In this document: positions 34,219-46,560 of the stretch, one piece after another | Position numbering within the stretch: position 1 is the stretch's first letter | Layout of the letters: every line of letters starts with the position of its first letter | Source: Montifringilla adamsi | Lineage: Eukaryota; Chordata; Aves; Passeriformes; Passeridae | NCBI GenBank assembly: GCA_017590115.1 | Contig: JAGGNK010008448.1 | Span: 806,001 to 870,000 of the forward strand | Length of the DNA: 64,000 bases | Direction of reading: 5' to 3' | Position numbers and translations under genes: made by a program | The notes under the pieces: generated by a model | Databases searched by the model: none | Seen by the model: the letters and a program-made list of their open reading frames with translations, nothing else | Told to the model about the DNA's origin: nothing

Positions 34219-37200
34219 TACTCCCCAGGAGAAAATGAGTCCCTAGTCAGTAAAAACAGTTTCTAGGGTACACAAGATAAAAAGAAATTTATATGCGAGC
34301 AGATTTCTGGTAATTTAATTACTACTAACTACCATCCAGCACTGCCAGCGGAAAGGGTTGTAGTTTTCAACTGACTTGCTGTAAAGACTGAGTCAGGCAT
34401 TATGGTAAATTTAATATATTCTGTCTTTGTGATTAGCATTTGTGTTCAACTTTGCAGCCTTTAATGGGAGCTCTGTGGCTGTGTGCGCTCTAGTAGCACC
34501 AGTTTCCATGACAGCTTCTGTGTCAACTATTTTTCACACATGCTTTATGACTCATTGTACAGCACGTGTTGTTTAGTTTCAAGGCCTATGCTACAGTTTT
34601 CAGGAAACCTGTGACTCTTTAACATCTACAGTGCAAGAAGCAATTGCCAGCCGTGAGGAGTGGGAGAACAATGAGCAATCCGTATAGGAAAGGTGGGGAA
34701 AGCACGCTGGTATGTTAAAAATTTGGATTTGTCACACCAGAGTACAGCTGGCAGAAGTGACAGGCTCAGGAGCATGTGTGAGGCCTTGGACTGGAAGGAG
34801 CTGATTGTTAGTGATGGTTTGCTGCTGCTTTGCAAAGGCTCCAGTGAGAGATTTTGAATTTCTGTCACATTCTCTGAACCCCTTGTCTAGCACTGCCTGA
34901 GGCTCTCTTGTGCATGCCTTCTTTGTTCCCATGCCCTGTGTGTCCTCTATGAAAAACTTCTCACTCGTGCCAGAAGGAAATTTCTAAAATTACCAAGGAG
35001 GAATTGTGCCAGGCGGGTACTTCTATGCACGCATGTGAGTCTGGCTGGGTGAGTCTTGCTACCCCAGATGAGTTCTCACCATGTCCTTGCTGGGAAACCT
35101 CTCCTGGGAGCAGGAAGGTGGCCAGCCATGCTCCTATTCCCCCCAGCACACAGGGAGCTTGGGAAGAAAAGTGGCTGCAGCTTCTTCTGGGGGTTCCCCT
35201 GCTGAGAGCCTCCCCCGAGCCCACGGCGGGTGGAGTTGGTGGGGCCATGTGGCTGCATCTCTGGCAGAGGTGCCTTGGACACTGTCAGGGGCTGAGCAGG
35301 GCACAGGCTGAGCTGTGCCATCACAGCTGAGCACACCAGCTGCTCTCCAAGGGTGACGTACCAGAAGATGGAGGTCAATGAGAATTTGCCTCAACAGAAA
35401 CTTAGGGAAGTGAAAAGGCAAGCCTGCAATGAGGCAGTGAGCCCGGCGTGGGTGTACGTGCTCTGCCTGAAATAGAGCCACTAGAATTGGAAACCGTCCT
35501 TTGGCCAAGTCCCTCAGAAAGGAGCTCTCCAGAGCAGCATGATGTGCTGTGGCCCTTGCTGGGTTGGAAGGGAAAGCCTGCCTCTGACTGCTGCCTCCCT
35601 CAAGTAGCGCCCGACAATTAATTCTGCAGCAGGAAATAGGTGGGAGATTAACAAAGGGTTTGTTGCTGAGCGGATTGTGTGGCCCCGTCAAAAGGAGCTG
35701 CAATTCCCACCCAGCCTGATTATTTTTGCCATGGACTAGCCCTGTTACTTGCTTCCCCTTTCAAATAAGGTTAACACCTTCAAAAATTCGGAACTTGCTA
35801 GAGACTTGGAGTCTGCTGGAGAGAGTGGTTTCCGCCTCTCCTGGGGATTTCTGCACAGTGTTAGGAGTTGGCAGGGTTCAAAGTTGGAAGAGATCCTGGT
35901 CTTTAGACTGAGAGGGGGACAAAGACAACTGACAAAGAGCAGCATTCCAGCCAGGGATGGGCTCATTTGTCATCTGCCAGGTTCCTATTAGATCTTGCAG
36001 TCCCTGGGAGAAAATTTGTTAAAAAATGAAAAGCTTTCTTGTGTCTGAAAATCAGTGGAGCCTGGTGCAGGAGATTTTGCCTGACCAACTTCAGATAACT
36101 TAAAAATGTGGAACTTGCAATATAAATCACTTAAAACCCAAGAGCCAGTCAGGAACTGTTTTGCACCCAAAACTGTGTCCTATTCCCTGGCAGCCATAAA
36201 GCCTCTGTTTTGGGTTCCCTAACTCCCATGATTCCAGGTTTGTGGCTCTCCTCCACCAGAGGAGAGGTGAAAATTCCGTGACAACTGTTTGTAGTTAAAC
36301 ACGGTCATTGAGATGTCCTGGGTCTTCCAGTGAGCCTGCAGCCTGTGCTGTCCTTGGCTCCATAAGAAAGCCATGCTCTCCTGTTAAACTTTTGTCCCAG
36401 GTTTGGGGAGCTTGAGGGTAAAATGAGTCCCATAGGCAATGGAATGCACGTACCTTGTGCCAAACCTTCTTAAAATGTGGGACAGCCCTTCTCCTTGTGC
36501 TTCCTTTCACCTGGCATTTGGCATTGCAGTCACAAACTGTATGTGGCAGACCCTCCTGCACAGATGGACCAGATGAACTCTATTCACCATTCCTGCACTC
36601 AGGTTAGGAGCCCAAAGTCATGTGTGGCTGCAGTTCCACCCAGACAGAGCTGTTTATTTTTGAAGCAGCTTGGAGATGCTGTGAGAGAGGTGGCTAAAAT
36701 TCAGCTGGGATTATTTTTAATACCCTATGTCTAGGGGGAAATTCAGAGTTCCATTTGATTACAGCTGCTTTTTTAATTCCAAATGTGTTTGCTTATTTTG
36801 CATGAAGTCCTGCCATTTTCTGTACCTTTCCATCCACTTCCATTCTCCTCTTTTGGCTTCCCCTCAAAATGCTCAGTTTGGGGCCAGGACCTTGTGGCAG
36901 GTGATGCAATGTGCTTGTTCAGCAGGAGGACCCAGCCCTGCTCTGCTCCATACTCCTGTGAGCTATCTTTATGGCTTGTTCCCCATCTGCCTTGCAGGAT
37001 GAAATCTGCCTTCTAGCAGGTAATTCATCATTGTACTTGGTGACAACACAAAGCTCTCCTGGTGAGGCATCTGAGTGTGTCCCCTGGCTGAGACACCTCT
37101 TTACACAAAGCTTGGGGAATTAAGCTGTGTTACAGTATTTATACTGGGCTGTAGCTTTGCTCTGAACGCTGCCAGGCTCCAGAGTCAGTAAGTGTGGAGT

Positions 37201-37229
37201 CAGCAAGCAGGCTGTGCTGAGTGGTGGAG
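34219..37229. other. Intergenic, locally G+C-rich near 35.0-35.9 kb, no gene seen
   Basis: The block around 35000-35910 is richer in G+C and opens long ORFs on both strands (189 codons at 35134-35703 minus, 108 at 35004-35330 plus). They overlap one another and resemble nothing known. The stretch 35585-35735 (tagcgcccgacaattaattc, then gagattaacaaagggtttg) keeps several CpGs and looks like a candidate conserved non-coding element. Confidence 0.45.
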
Positions 37230-37420
37230 AACCTGCATTTGCCTCCTCACTCTGCCTCTGCTCTGCCCAGGATTTGGGTTGATTCACTTTGGCTACCCTT
37301 GGCCTTTGGTTCTCCAGCTGTAGAGTGAGACTGACAACACTCCCCTGCCTCTTAGGGATGCTGAGGAGATAAAGGCATTAATGCTGGCATTGCTTGCTAT
37401 TACTTTCTGTACATACTATT
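37230..37420 (+). repeat. MIR-like ancient SINE fragment
   Basis: The order of landmarks follows the MIR family: CTCTGCCTCTGCTCTGCCC, GATTCACTTTGGCTACCCTTGG, TTCTCCAGCTGTAGAGTGAGA, CTGCCTCTTAGGGATGCTGAGGAG and ATAAAGGCATTAATGCTGG. These correspond to 'ggctctgccac', 'aagtcactt...ctctgtgcctcag', 'ctgtaaaatggg' and 'cctcacagggntgttgtgaggattaa'. It is heavily diverged and non-functional. Confidence 0.65.
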
Positions 37421-37541
37421 AAGGAAAGCCAAGTAAAAAGTAGTCGGGAGTTGATGGACAGCCAGATTTTCTCTTCACTCACACCTCCACCTTCTGAAAC
37501 CACTGGGATGTCACCACAACCTGACACTTGTAAGCCCTAGA

Positions 37542-37570
37542 GTGTGTGTGTATGTGTGTGCGTGTGTGTG
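37542..37570. repeat. (TG)n microsatellite, interrupted
   Basis: GTGTGTGTGTATGTGTGTGCGTGTGTGTG: about 14 dinucleotide units with a TA and a GC interruption. It is alternating purine-pyrimidine and so a potential Z-DNA former. Confidence 0.9.
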
Positions 37571-40024
37571 ACACCACAGCATCTCTCTCGCTGGATTCAA
37601 ACCAGATGTTGAGATGACAATTTGATCCCCTCCTGGTCTGGCTGAGCTGAGTGGGTGGAATCTGGGCTGTAGCTCACAGCAGAGTGTCCAGCCAAGAATC
37701 TCCAGGCCTTTCTCTGACATAACAGGACCCCCTGGAAGTTTGGGAAATGTTGCTGTGTCAATGTGCAGCTGGAGAAGCCAAAGCCCCTGAAGCAGAGCAG
37801 GCATGCTCAGAACTGGACAAGCTGGGGCACGGTCTGTGAGCCTCTCTTCCCTGGCCTGACCACCAGATGGAGATGTCCCTCCCAGAACTGTGTAAAATGC
37901 AGGTATTCATGAAAATACATCTCACATGGGTTTCTCACGGACCTGCCAATGAAAGTGCAGACATTCTTCCCAGTGGTTTCACAACAAGTCAGATCTAGAC
38001 AGTGGTATGGGAAAGGGGTTCTTGGTTTAGTAACAGGTTATGAGGAACAGCTTTTAGGAGAATTCCTCATTTTTGAACTGTCTCCATTTACCAAGTGTAC
38101 CCTCTCTCCCAAGTGTAGAACAAGTACAGTAGCTCGGTTCAGAGATCCTGAACATTTCACTTTCTACTGCTTAAGGATTCTCTGCAGCTCACAAGTTGCC
38201 CAGAGGTGACCACACTTGCAACAGCACTCATGGAGCTCTAACAGAGGGCACACACCCTGTGGCACAGGATTGATGACACCTCTGAGTCCCAGAACAGCTC
38301 TTTCTCAGCCAGCTCCACCCTGCAGTTTGCTTCACTCTGCCTTAGAATCAAAGATCATAAATATGGATTTGTCTCTGCCCCAATACTTAATTTTGCTTAG
38401 GGAAGAATTTTTTTTTGGGGGGGGGCTGGGGGGAAGAAGGCAAAAGTATTGCTTTGTGACTTCAGCTGTGCCTGGTGGCTATTGTATCTTACTATTTCAA
38501 TGTACATTTGACCTTGCTTCTTCTCCCTGGGCTCATTCTTCAAGTAGAAGGATATTAATGACTTTGACTTGAATCCAGCTCTCCCTTCCCCCTTTCCTCC
38601 TTTTTCCTAAGAACGGACAGCGAAATCAGACAAAAACTCCGAATCAGTGTCCAGTCATACACTGGTATGTCCTGTGCTAATGTTTTGCAGAGCTTCAAGC
38701 TGAGATGGTTGAAGTTGCTCTGAATCACTGCAAGAGGATCTGCAGCTCTGATTCTTTGAGGAGCAAATGCTGGAGGTGCTTTGCCTCTTGAAGCCCAACA
38801 GTAAACATTGGTAAATGTGCAAATTCTGTGTGTTCCCATGGAAGGGGAATCTTTTGAGCACTGAATGACAGATGTCAGAAGTATGCAGGGTACAGGTTAG
38901 CTAACCTTCACAGCTGCTGGCCTGTGGCGTGCTGGGGTCCAGGTCTGATTGCTGTTATCCCACAGAGGAATTGTAACAAGGGTACGGGCTTCCAATTCCT
39001 GATTTGGCTACACACCCAGTACCAACATCTTATTTTACAGAAACCAGAAAAAGAAATATATTTGCTCCAGAAATACAAATCCCAAGGCCTTATACATCAT
39101 TGTACAGAAGGTCCAGGGCACACAGTTTTGCTGTCCTGATCTCATGCAGATCAGGGTACAGGCACCTGATTGTGCCTCACTGCAGACACACATTGCCAAC
39201 CACCAGACTCAACACAGTCTGTTCCCTGTCATGAAGGAACAAAGTGTGAATAAATAAAACAAGTGAGGGATAGAAAAGGTTGGGAAGGTGCTGTTTTAAG
39301 GAATACAAGCATTCAAGAATGTGTTTGTCTTTTAATGTTAATTTTTCTCTTAAGGAGAGCCTTCTCTAAAAGTGATGTCTGAGAGCTGAAATTAGGGATC
39401 AGGGCTGTGCAGACCATTTCTGCAAGGTGAATGGGAGTTACACACAATGTCCCACAGGGTTGGGTCAGTGCCAGCATGGAGCTTGCTTTCACTGACATTA
39501 TCTGGAGAGCCTTTGAAATAATTGACAGGTGGATGTGATGGAGACCCCAGCATCAAATCTTCTCTCCTAGTAGTTATCTTTTTTCTGTATTCTCATGAAG
39601 GGTGGACTTGTCAAAGGCAAAGAGGTGGCTCAAGGGGCTGCAGCTGTCCCCTCTCCCAGCTCTCCTGACTTATTCATGCAATGCTCATCCTGGAAGACCA
39701 GTCATACAGTAGCATACTTTCCCCATAGCCAACTAAAGACAGGACACATGCTTAAAAAATCTATATTTCTCCTTTCTTGGAAATGGTGTGTTACTCACAG
39801 CCTTAAAATACTAGCTGGAAAGTTGTTTGGGTTTTTTTCCCTCTATTTTTTTTTTCCTGTTGACAATGCCCACTGGCAAAAGTCCATCAAATAACAGATG
39901 AGGTGATGAATGCAGCTGGAGTTTAGCTCTAGGACTTAAGTTCCCCCGTGTTTGCCTTTGGGTCCTAGGGGTACATGCAAGTCTGTAGGAGGAGTAATAT
40001 TCTATAGAAGTAGTAATATCTCCC
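37571..40024. other. Intergenic, no gene seen
   Basis: Non-coding. ORFs at 38216-38572, 38555-38839 and 39595-39894 are unsupported. A CTCF-like CCACCAGATGGAGA lies at 37860-37873 (plus), and a T9G9 junction is listed separately. Confidence 0.55.
38408..38433 (+). repeat. T9-G9-CT-G6 homopolymer junction
   Basis: Nine T are followed directly by nine G, then CT and six G. The G tracts can form a quadruplex on the plus strand. The region is error-prone in sequencing. Confidence 0.85.
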
Positions 40025-40208
40025 CAGCTTCTGAGGGATCCCAAAGTGCTTTGAAGCCTGAAAATAACAGAAAACTATTATGTTCAGGAATTACTTTCAC
40101 ATTACTTTTACTGCTGAAAGGCAGCCCCACCACTGGGACACAGCAGGGCAGCCTATTTATTGTCAAGGTTGTGCAGCAAAGCAGGGTACAAAGGGAACTG
40201 AATCACCA
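40025..40208 (-). repeat. MIR-like ancient SINE fragment
   Basis: In reverse orientation: GGATCCCAAAGTGCTTTGAAG at the start (compare 'gatctcaaagcgctttacaaa'), then after a diverged middle TCAAGGTTGTGCAGCAAAGCAG and GGGAACTGAATC (compare 'caaggtcacacagcaagtcag...gggaatagaaccc'). Strongly diverged. Confidence 0.5.
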
Positions 40209-40884
40209 GCAGGAATGTGGAATGGACTAGACAGCACTTCCCTAACCATTATATGACCAGGATATCAGTGTTGGTGTCATGCTACTCACACATGTCAAAA
40301 TAATTAAGAGTTTATTGTCCAAAAGAAGATGCTTGAGGTGGTACAAATCCCCAAATGTTACGCAGGACCCTGTAGGTTTGAAGAGGAATGGGGTTTTGCT
40401 CTTGGTTTGTGGTACAGTTTGGCACTTTAGCTTTGCCAGAAGAGTTATTCAGAAATTATTTGAGAAAACACACGTGCTCAGATCACCTCAAATCCCTGCG
40501 CATCCATGTTGGACATTTCCAGAAATGGGGTCATGTGGAAGACATGAATAGATGTGAATATGCAGTGTCTTGATCTGCAAGGCTGCAGATTTTTTTGTTG
40601 TCTTCTCTTAATTTCTAAATAGGACTTTCCAAATTCTGTAAAGTTCTGGGTTACTGTCAATTCTCAAATCTCCTTGTAGTGAGCTAAAAATCCAAGACAG
40701 GGCATTCTAGAACTTGGCAGTGTGACATAGTGCCTCACTAGGGTTCTGCCTGCTGAGGAGGAACTAACCACTACAGAAAAAGACTTTGCGACTGAGGCTT
40801 TAGGAGTAAGGAAGGAGTCATGGAGACCAGCAGAAGAGAGGGGCTGGAGTTCAGTGCTCAAAGCGGTCAGCTTTGCTATGGACC
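40209..40884. other. Intergenic, no gene seen
   Basis: Short ORFs only (40279-40551, 40478-40660, 40664-40945), without recognisable similarity. Confidence 0.6.
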
Positions 40885-41012
40885 TCTGAGGTGGCTTTGA
40901 GCAAATCACCTGTCTTTCATTGTGCCTCATGTGTCCCCCTCCCATCCCAAAATGTTAATGACTTCATCTCTAAAATGTTTTGAGATTGAAGTATGATCTG
41001 AGTACTGTTATT
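40885..41012 (+). repeat. MIR-like ancient SINE fragment
   Basis: TTTGAGCAAATCACCTGTCT, TTCATTGTGCCTCATGTGTC, CATCTCTAAAATGTTTTGAG and the end TCTGAGTACTGTTATT follow the order of the MIR-type core and tail ('gggcaagtcactta', 'ctctgtgcctcagtttcc', 'catctgtaaaatg', 'gctttgagat...tattat'). Confidence 0.6.
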
Positions 41013-42889
41013 CGCTTGCTGGTGGCACCAGAGTTTCAGAACAATCTCTTAATATAAACATCCACCTCATTAAGCTGAAAAGAAATTCTCTCACACTTTT
41101 CCCACTGGATAACAAACCATTACACTGGTTGGATTTTTAGGTAAAAATTAATTATTTCCTTCCTGTTATGAAGGAGGTTCTACTTCCGGAATCTGGAAAA
41201 TTCTTTTCTTAAACATTCCATGTAAATATAATTCTTTTAAAAAATAATACACATGGCTTAAGTCATTGTAAGCACAATGGTTATTGTATATAAAAGAATT
41301 GGGGCACCATTTTATAACTAGGTAAGGGCTATATTTAAGAAGCTGTATAAATCACATTCAAATTTGCTGATGTTAAAAATGTCAGGTGCCCCCAGGGAAG
41401 GTGAAGAGGGTGTTCTAAGGGCCATGAGTGACTGAAGAGAAGTCTCATAGAAGTATTGAAATACAATATGGAATACATTTTATTAAAAATAATAAAATAA
41501 TATAACATTGTTTCATTGTTTCCTGCCCTTCTGATCCCAAAGTCTTATATTGTCCTGATCTGTACTGTACTCCCAGAGGACTTTCAAAGATCTTTCATAG
41601 GAAGCAAACTTTTACTTATTGCCTGCAGTATTATGGAGGATATTTGGGGTGTGGGAAGGATATTGCTGGTAGTACATTTTCTAGAAGCTCCACCTAACCA
41701 TTCTGGACACCTCTGTTGTGGAGAAAGCCCTTTTCTTTTGAAGGCCAGGGCACCTCAGATAAAATGTCATGGCAAAGCAACAGGGAATGTCAGAATTGTA
41801 GCATAATGTGTAATTCATGCTGAAAGAGACCACGCTATGGGGGCCTGGTTCAGAGTGAGCTGGTGCTGGGATTCTCCCTCAGAGAGCAATCAGCTCCATC
41901 CCAGGAGAATGTGAATTAAGATCAAAAGTCAAATGTCTGTGTGAGGATGGAACAGTTTTGCGTGTCTCCAGGAGCCCTTTAGTTCTGACGTGTTGTAGAT
42001 AAGTGTGGTGCAGACATTCATTGTGCAGACCAGCTCTGTGGCTCAAGTCAAACCTTGTGGGTTTGTTTCTGGAGAGCTATGCAGTCACTGGCATTGGCCA
42101 CAATGGCTGAAGTGATTTCAGCATTGTCTGGGAACAAAAGGACCCCAAGGAAACCAGACGATGGCTCCCAGTGGACCCCCTGCTTGTGCGGCTGTGCAGT
42201 GGTGTGGCAGGGGAGCGCTGCTGGGGCTGCTGGGCAGCCTGCCAGGGCCCCAGAGGAGCTCAGGGATCAGCAGATGAGTGCATCCATTAGCAACTGAAAT
42301 GCTGTGCCTTGTCTCCTGGGTGTGAATGGCCTCTCTGTGTCAGGCCACAGTGTGCCACAGGCTCTGTCCTGCCTACAGAAGGTACAGCTTTTGCTTGAAG
42401 CTTTTCACCTAAGTAGTCCCAAGACACACTGTTCTCCAAAAGCTACATTGGAAACAAGGTACTCAACTTTCTGCTCAGCTTGAACATCCCATTACAGTAA
42501 TTTCTATGGATTTGAACTACAGACTGGCTCTGTCCTGTCCTCTTCAGCATTTATGTCTCCTAGAGTGTCTCACAGAGGTGTGCCCTCCTGCCATTCAGTA
42601 CAGCTTAAAAAGCTCACTCTTGCAGAGCTGCTTTGGGTTTATTTCACTTCTAAGCAGCCAGCTGCAAAAACAGTATCTGGGATTATAGTCATAAAGCATC
42701 AGTGGAATTAAATTGTTAGAAACACTTCACTCTTTAAATGGAAAACCCCACACTCATCTGATGTGCAGTTAGCATCATTTCTTAAAAGGATGAACTTTGC
42801 CCCAAAATCATGAACAAGACTAGGGCATATGAAACTTCCAGTTTGGAGGGAATCCAATTTATGCTGTAACCAAATCTGAAATAAGATTT
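41013..42889. other. Intergenic, no gene seen
   Basis: Non-coding. ORFs at 41516-41806 and 42055-42297 are unsupported. The part near 41440-41520 is very A+T-rich. Confidence 0.6.
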
Positions 42890-42975
42890 TGTGCAAGTAA
42901 CTCTTACTCACCCAAGGAGCTCTGTTCACTTCAGTGGCATTGCTAATGTGATTATGGGCTGCAAAATTGAGTGTC
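42890..42975. repeat. Old sauropsid repeat-like fragment
   Basis: TAACTCTTACTCACCCAAGG, TTCACTTCAGTGGCATT and GGGCTGCAAAATTGAGTG resemble the dispersed element with 'agttactcacgtgagtagtcc', 'cattgacttcagtgggac' and 'gggctgcaggattgggcc'. The family name is uncertain. Confidence 0.45.
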
Positions 42976-42989
42976 ATATATATGATTTG

Positions 42990-43390
42990 TAATTTGTGGA
43001 GAGAGGCCCCTGGAAAAATTTCATCTTATTTAACTTCAATTAAGTCTGGCAAGTGCCTTTTGCTTCAATAAAAAGACCAGACCACAGAGGCAATTGGTGA
43101 AATAATCATGGGCATTCCCTACCACACATCGTTGCATGTTAACAACACTTTCCTACATGCATCACTAATCTTTGGGTCGTGGGCTGGAGAAAGGCCTGGA
43201 AAAAACAATCAGGAATTTCAATTAAGAGGCACTTAGAATGGGGAAAATAATAGGTCTTCAGCTTATTTAATATACAGCAATTTTGTTTAAGTTTGGTAGA
43301 TATTTTACGTCTCAGGATCTATAATTCTTTAGCATTTCCAGGCAATTAGTACATCTTTTGTAAATCATAGCAGAATTAATTCCTAGCATT
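42990..43390. other. Candidate conserved non-coding element (A+T-rich, non-repetitive)
   Basis: A 400-bp stretch with CAATTAAG, ATTTCAATTAAGAGGC, TTAATATACAGC, GGCAATTAGTAC, GAATTAATTCC and a TGCATGTTAACAAC hepatocyte-factor-like or forkhead-like core. It shows neither repeat structure nor an ORF. The call rests on appearance only. Confidence 0.25.
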
Positions 43391-46154
43391 TGGCTGCAGG
43401 AGAAGACACCCTCAAGGCTGCAGCTGCATCAGAGACATACAGAGCACCAACATCTCCCTCCCCTGCAGCTGCCTCCTGCACAGAATTAGCTGTTTGCTGG
43501 AACCTGCAGGACAAGGAGGGTGTCCCTGGCGCTTCCCTGGGCTGCCCTTCCTGGAGGCATTCTCGAGGCCTGGTCTGCTGGTGCTTGGTTTTCTTCCACT
43601 GGTGAGCTGTCTGCTGGGAGACCTTGGCTTCTGAGCAAAGCTGAAGAGCTTCAGGGTGTTGAGTCACAGGCACCCATGGATGCAGCCGGAATGGACGCTG
43701 CTATCTTCAGCTGTTTGTGTCATCCCTCTCTTGGAGGCTGTTTCCAGCACATCTGGTGAAGCCTTTAAGACAGCAGGCAGGCACGGTTTCACAAGGGTTT
43801 AAGCCACCCAGGCTGCAGTGGCAGCAGCCTCTGAGAGAACAGTGAAGGGAGAGGTGAGAACAAAATCAGTCACCTCAACCCACGAGCAGCTGCTTCTGAG
43901 TCTTCCAGCTCTCACCACAGGCATCAGGGTGGTGGAGGATTTACAGACACCTCACTAAGGTTATTATCTTCATTTTTATCTTATGGTGAAGCATCCAGGG
44001 ATTGTGGATACATAGAAAAGTATCCTCTAAGTGTTTGTTTCTGGGCTGGAATGAAGGGGGTTAGGTACTCACAGCATAATTTGCATTTCAAAAAGCACCA
44101 GCTGTGCTTTTTGGAGAAAAATCAAGTTATCACTTGTAGTTGAGGACATTTACAGGTTCTGTATTAGCATAAACTGCAATGACCAGGCTTTCTCTTTCTC
44201 CCTATCCCCTGTCTGATAGTAGAATTCAGTGACTAAGTCACAGGAGTCTCACTAGTCAAATCCGGGAGACCAAAGTCTGGGAGAGGCAAAGAATCTGGGG
44301 TCTAAGTCTTGAAAAAGTAACTAAATCTACAAAAGTGTTTGTTTGCAGACAGATTTGGCATGGATCTGTTCTATACCCATTTTCCCTGGAATCTGGCTCC
44401 TTGAATTGCCTCTCTACAAGTGGGTATGAAGATAGGGGGTATGAAGTGGAGGGGGAAGGTTCAAGAGAAGCTGTGTAATAATGAGGACATTTGTAATCAT
44501 GTGATGAGCCTTTCTGCTTTCTGAAGGTCCGACAGGAAAACTGTGACTCTGAATTGTCTCTTGCCTCTTAATACAAAGTGCCATTTTTTCCTGTTGCAGT
44601 TCAGCTTTACAGGTGTCTGACCTGGGGGAATCTTGATTCCATTTGCTGGGATATAGATTTCACATGAGAATGTAGCTCTAAAGAAGTATTTACTTAGAGG
44701 CACTGGTGAAAATGAATTAAAATGGCATTCTTACACAAACACAACAGAACAGCCCCGTGGTACTTTTCATTCTCCTCTACTGTTTGCTTAGGATAACAGG
44801 AATATTATGGAGAGCAGATTGTCTCCCCATCATTATATTGTGTCTGCATTTCTGCTGTAAACCCCATTTTGACCTTTCCTTTCTGAGGCTGTAGTTCCCT
44901 GAGATCTGGATTAAGTTGCCCTGGCTGCATGCCACTGTTTTCTGTCCCAAACATTTCTTCCTTCTCCCTTTCCTTTGTACCAACACAGCCCTTTGGATGT
45001 CCCCATGGAGGAGTGGATTGGGGAACTGATCAGGATTAAATATTATATAATTTTTCCTGGGCTAAAAACCTCCTCTCTGCTTTCACCAAAACTTTCCTCT
45101 ATCCAAGTTCAACATCTTGGATAGACACTGTGTAAAAATGGGATATCTTTTCTCAAGGGAAATCTGAATATATCACTATTGGTTTTCGTTCCAAGTTCTC
45201 TTTCTTTCTCCAAGAAAGAGACCAGATAACTCATTTGTTTCCCATAGAATGTTAGGAAAAATGTGGAAGGAAAAGTCTCAAAGCAGATGAGGGGTGCAGT
45301 CTGCAAAGCATTTAGGTGTGCACCCCACTTTCTGCAGTGGCTGGGAGGCACCAGGCCCACAGGCAAAGGAGCACTGAGCTGACCTGGGGCAGAATGCTGC
45401 TGCTCAGCTGGCCAGGACAAGGTGTTTTCATTTCAATTTAAGCAGCCCAAAGAGGAATAGTCAGCTCTCAGTTAACTGCGGGTGGATTATCTGTGTTGAA
45501 AAAGAACCTTTTTTAAACATTGTATCATGTGAACAGCTGGATCTGGAAATGAAGTTTGTGGCTTTTCCTTGGCCACCAAGAGGCCTTGGTGCTGTAAAAT
45601 ACACTGGCTTGCTTAACTGTGAAATTGTTCAGTTTGCCTTCTGATAACTACAACTGCAGAGCTCTCTGCCTCATGGTGAAGTATCACAGGATCTGTTTAC
45701 TCTGGTGTAAAGCCCCACCTATGGGAATGGGGAGACTGAGAGAATTTCAGGTCCTCTTAAAACACATTAATGAGACGTGATAACACATAAAATAGAATAG
45801 AATACAAGGGGAAATCCAAAACAGGAACTTAAACATTTGCGTCAGAGGGAAGATGAATATTTGAATTGTTTTAAAATGTCCCAGTTTTTGGAGGGTGGAG
45901 CAGAAAGGCTATCTCAGCCTGATTTTGGTCATTGAGGATATCGGTAATAATTCGTGATCCAAGGAGAACAATGTGGCTTATCAACTGTCTGAATGAATGT
46001 TCAGATGCACACAGAAGTTAGTGTGTGATGGTACAGCAGCATGTGCCAGCTCAACTGCAGGGACTGTGTGTGTGTCTTTAGTCCTAAGTGGAAAATGTGA
46101 TATAATTTCAGTTAGCTTACTCCCCTGGAGAAAGAGGATATTGAGCTAAAATTA
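43391..46154. other. Intergenic, no gene seen
   Basis: The G+C-richer part at 43390-43760 opens overlapping ORFs on both strands (96 codons minus, 79 and 71 plus), with no recognisable family. The rest is plain. Confidence 0.55.
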
Positions 46155-46265
46155 ACAGATTCATAGCTCATTGCCAGAAGGGACCATTATGATAATCGAT
46201 CTGACCTCATACATAACAAAGGTCACAGAAGCTCGCCCAGAAATTCCTTCAACCAGGCTATAAAT
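46155..46265 (-). repeat. Ancient CR1 LINE, decayed 3' end
   Basis: On the plus strand: AGATTCATAGCTCATTGCC, AGAAGGGACCATTATGATAA, TCGATCTGACCTCATACATA and ACAAAGGTCACAGAAGCTCG. This is the order found in reverse-complemented old CR1 tails ('ccagaagggaccattatgatcatctagtctgacctcctgcataacacaggccatagaa'). Confidence 0.8.
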
Positions 46266-46560
46266 TGCACGGTTTTTTTCTTTTTTAAAAGACATTAAAG
46301 ATATGCAGTCTTTAAGCAAAGACTTTATGTGATGAAGAATGTACGATGTTTAGTTTTTTCCTACTTGGATAATAATAAAGTCTTCAAATTCTTAACAGAG
46401 GAATTAAGTATATTTTTATGTTGCTTTTGATTTTTTAAAATTAAATTAAACTTTCAGATAGAAATATTTAGCCCTGTCTATGCTTTTTATTTATAGGTCA
46501 TAAAATATTTTTGACTAGCACTGGAAATATATATATATATCTCATCATGTTTGCATCAAG
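46266..46560. other. A+T-rich block with an (AT)7 microsatellite
   Basis: Very A+T-rich non-coding sequence including TTTTTTAAAATTAAATTAAAC and an ATATATATATATAT run at 46527-46540. It directly follows the CR1 fragment. No gene was seen. Confidence 0.6.

Noticed and set aside
35134..35703. 189-codon ORF on the minus strand
   Set aside because: No recognisable domain, G+C-rich context, and competing ORFs on the opposite strand over the same bases. Low-complexity translation.
36345..36365. Second RE1-like sequence (minus), CTGTCCTTGGCTCCATA
   Set aside because: Two mismatches at core positions, so many chance matches of this quality are expected.
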